64,000 nt of DNA from UBA5976 sp037137575 (lineage in GTDB: Bacteria; Actinomycetota; Actinomycetes; S36-B12; UBA5976). The translations under genes and the position numbers were made by a program. The notes under the pieces are model-generated. The model ran no database searches and was not told the origin of the DNA. It was given only the letters and a program-made list of their open reading frames with translations. Of the stretch, positions 63,210 to 64,000 are shown piece by piece. The stretch lies in NCBI GenBank assembly GCA_037137575.1, contig JBAXKB010000001.1, positions 1-64,000 on the forward strand, in the 5' to 3' direction. Each line of letters starts with the position of its first letter. The first letter of the stretch is position 1.

Positions 63210-64000
63210 CAAGTGAAGCAGTAATGAGCCCAGATACCAGTGGCCATTTTGGTCCCTTTGGTGGACGGTTTGTGCCTGAAGCCTTGATGGCTGCACTTGA
63301 TGAGTTAGACGCAGCATTTCGTAGTGCTAAAGCAGATCCAGTATTCCTTGCTGAATTAAATGATTTGCAAGTTAACTACACCGGACGCCCAAGCCCAATC
63401 ACAATCGCAAGTCGATTCTCCGAGCATGCTGGTGGCGCAACAATTTTGCTAAAGCGTGAAGATTTGAACCACACAGGTTCGCACAAGATTAACAACGTTC
63501 TTGGTCAAGCACTTCTAACAAAGCGCATGGGAAAATCTCGCGTAATTGCTGAAACTGGTGCAGGTCAGCACGGTGTTGCAACTGCAACAGCTGCTGCGCT
63601 TCTTGGTCTTGAATGTGTTGTTTACATGGGCGAAGAAGATACCAAGCGCCAGGCCCTAAACGTTGCTCGCATGGAACTTCTTGGCGCAACTGTTATTCCA
63701 GTTACAACAGGTAGCCGCACACTTAAAGATGCAATTAACGAAGCCATGCGCGACTGGGTCGCAAACGTTGAAGATACTCACTACTTATTAGGAACGGTTG
63801 CTGGACCAGCACCATTTCCTGAGATGGTCCGTGACTTCCATCGCATTATTGGTGATGAATCTCGTGAGCAGATGCTCTCTCGTTTTGGCCGATTGCCAGA
63901 TGTGGTTGCTGCCTGTGTTGGTGGCGGATCTAACGCGATCGGAATTTTCACAGCGTTCATGGGCGATGAATCAGTGCGACTCGTTGGCTTTGAAGCTGGT
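63206..64000 (+). CDS. trpB: Tryptophan synthase beta subunit (3' end outside window)
   Basis: The first 265 codons are present; the full protein has about 400. Signatures are FGPFGGRFVPEALM at the N-terminus, the PLP lysine K94 in GSHKINNVLGQ, ETGAGQHGVATAT and the phosphate-binding loop GGGSNAIG. It condenses indole with serine. The ATGA overlap with trpC sets the start. Confidence 0.97.
   Translation, partial: MTSEAVMSPDTSGHFGPFGGRFVPEALMAALDELDAAFRSAKADPVFLAELNDLQVNYTGRPSPITIASRFSEHAGGATILLKREDLNHTGSHKINNVLGQALLTKRMGKSRVIAETGAGQHGVATATAAALLGLECVVYMGEEDTKRQALNVARMELLGATVIPVTTGSRTLKDAINEAMRDWVANVEDTHYLLGTVAGPAPFPEMVRDFHRIIGDESREQMLSRFGRLPDVVAACVGGGSNAIGIFTAFMGDESVRLVGFEAG

Noticed and set aside
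1..64000. tRNA, rRNA, insertion sequences, prophage or attachment sites
   Set aside because: No cloverleaf, rRNA-like segment, transposase or flanking duplications were seen. The only recombinase is the core XerC.

Overview
The window reads as a chromosome segment of a moderately low-GC (roughly 48 %, my estimate by eye) actinobacterium. The gene order is the actinobacterial core order: xerC / M23 peptidase / rpsB-tsf-pyrH-frr-cdsA-rlmN; a dcw cluster of mraZ-rsmH-ftsL-ftsI-murE-murF-mraY-murD-ftsW-murG-murC-ftsQ-ftsZ-pgeF-yggS-sepF-yggT-divIVA with no ftsA; dksA-like / lspA / rluD / dnaE1; and his-trp genes with PriA in place of hisA. DUF6504, SAV_6107-type HEPN, DUF3040, TIGR03085 and HGxxPAAW proteins point the same way. 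The MurE motif DNPR suggests meso-diaminopimelate peptidoglycan. GTG and TTG starts are common and several genes look leaderless. A small-genome aquatic lineage is possible, but this is an inference.

Layout. 1-2151: a possible gene remnant, a TM2 membrane protein, xerC and a convergent secreted LytM peptidase. 2233-7627: translation and lipid genes behind a strong promoter and a structured rpsB leader. 7687-16630: an accessory block that interrupts the core order. It holds a Pr6Pr membrane protein, then an Lrp regulator, a class III aminotransferase, two paralogous FAD amine oxidases, an aldehyde dehydrogenase and an APC permease. Together these look like uptake of putrescine or another amine and its oxidation through an aminoaldehyde. 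A perfect palindrome lies between the divergent Lrp and dehydrogenase genes, and a folded RNA leader precedes the second oxidase.

16843-22569: a damage-inducible mutagenesis operon. A perfect actinobacterial LexA box precedes DUF6504, a HEPN protein, the error-prone polymerase DnaE2 and DinB; imuA' and imuB are absent. 22674-42277: DUF3040, a secreted glycosidase-like protein, then division and wall genes, almost all translationally coupled by ATGA or GTGA overlaps. The mraZ promoter carries three TGGRN boxes with 5-bp spacers, the layout of an MraZ operator.

42293-51663: ileS on the minus strand, then a DksA-type zinc-finger protein with a long Lys/Ala/Pro repeat tail, lspA, rluD and the replicative polymerase dnaE1. 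51693-64000: hisD-C-B-H-priA-F, a convergent TIGR03085 protein, then hisI-trpE-Trp membrane protein-HGxxPAAW, an inserted two-component system, trpC and a trpB cut by the window end. No tRNA, rRNA, insertion sequence or CRISPR array was seen.
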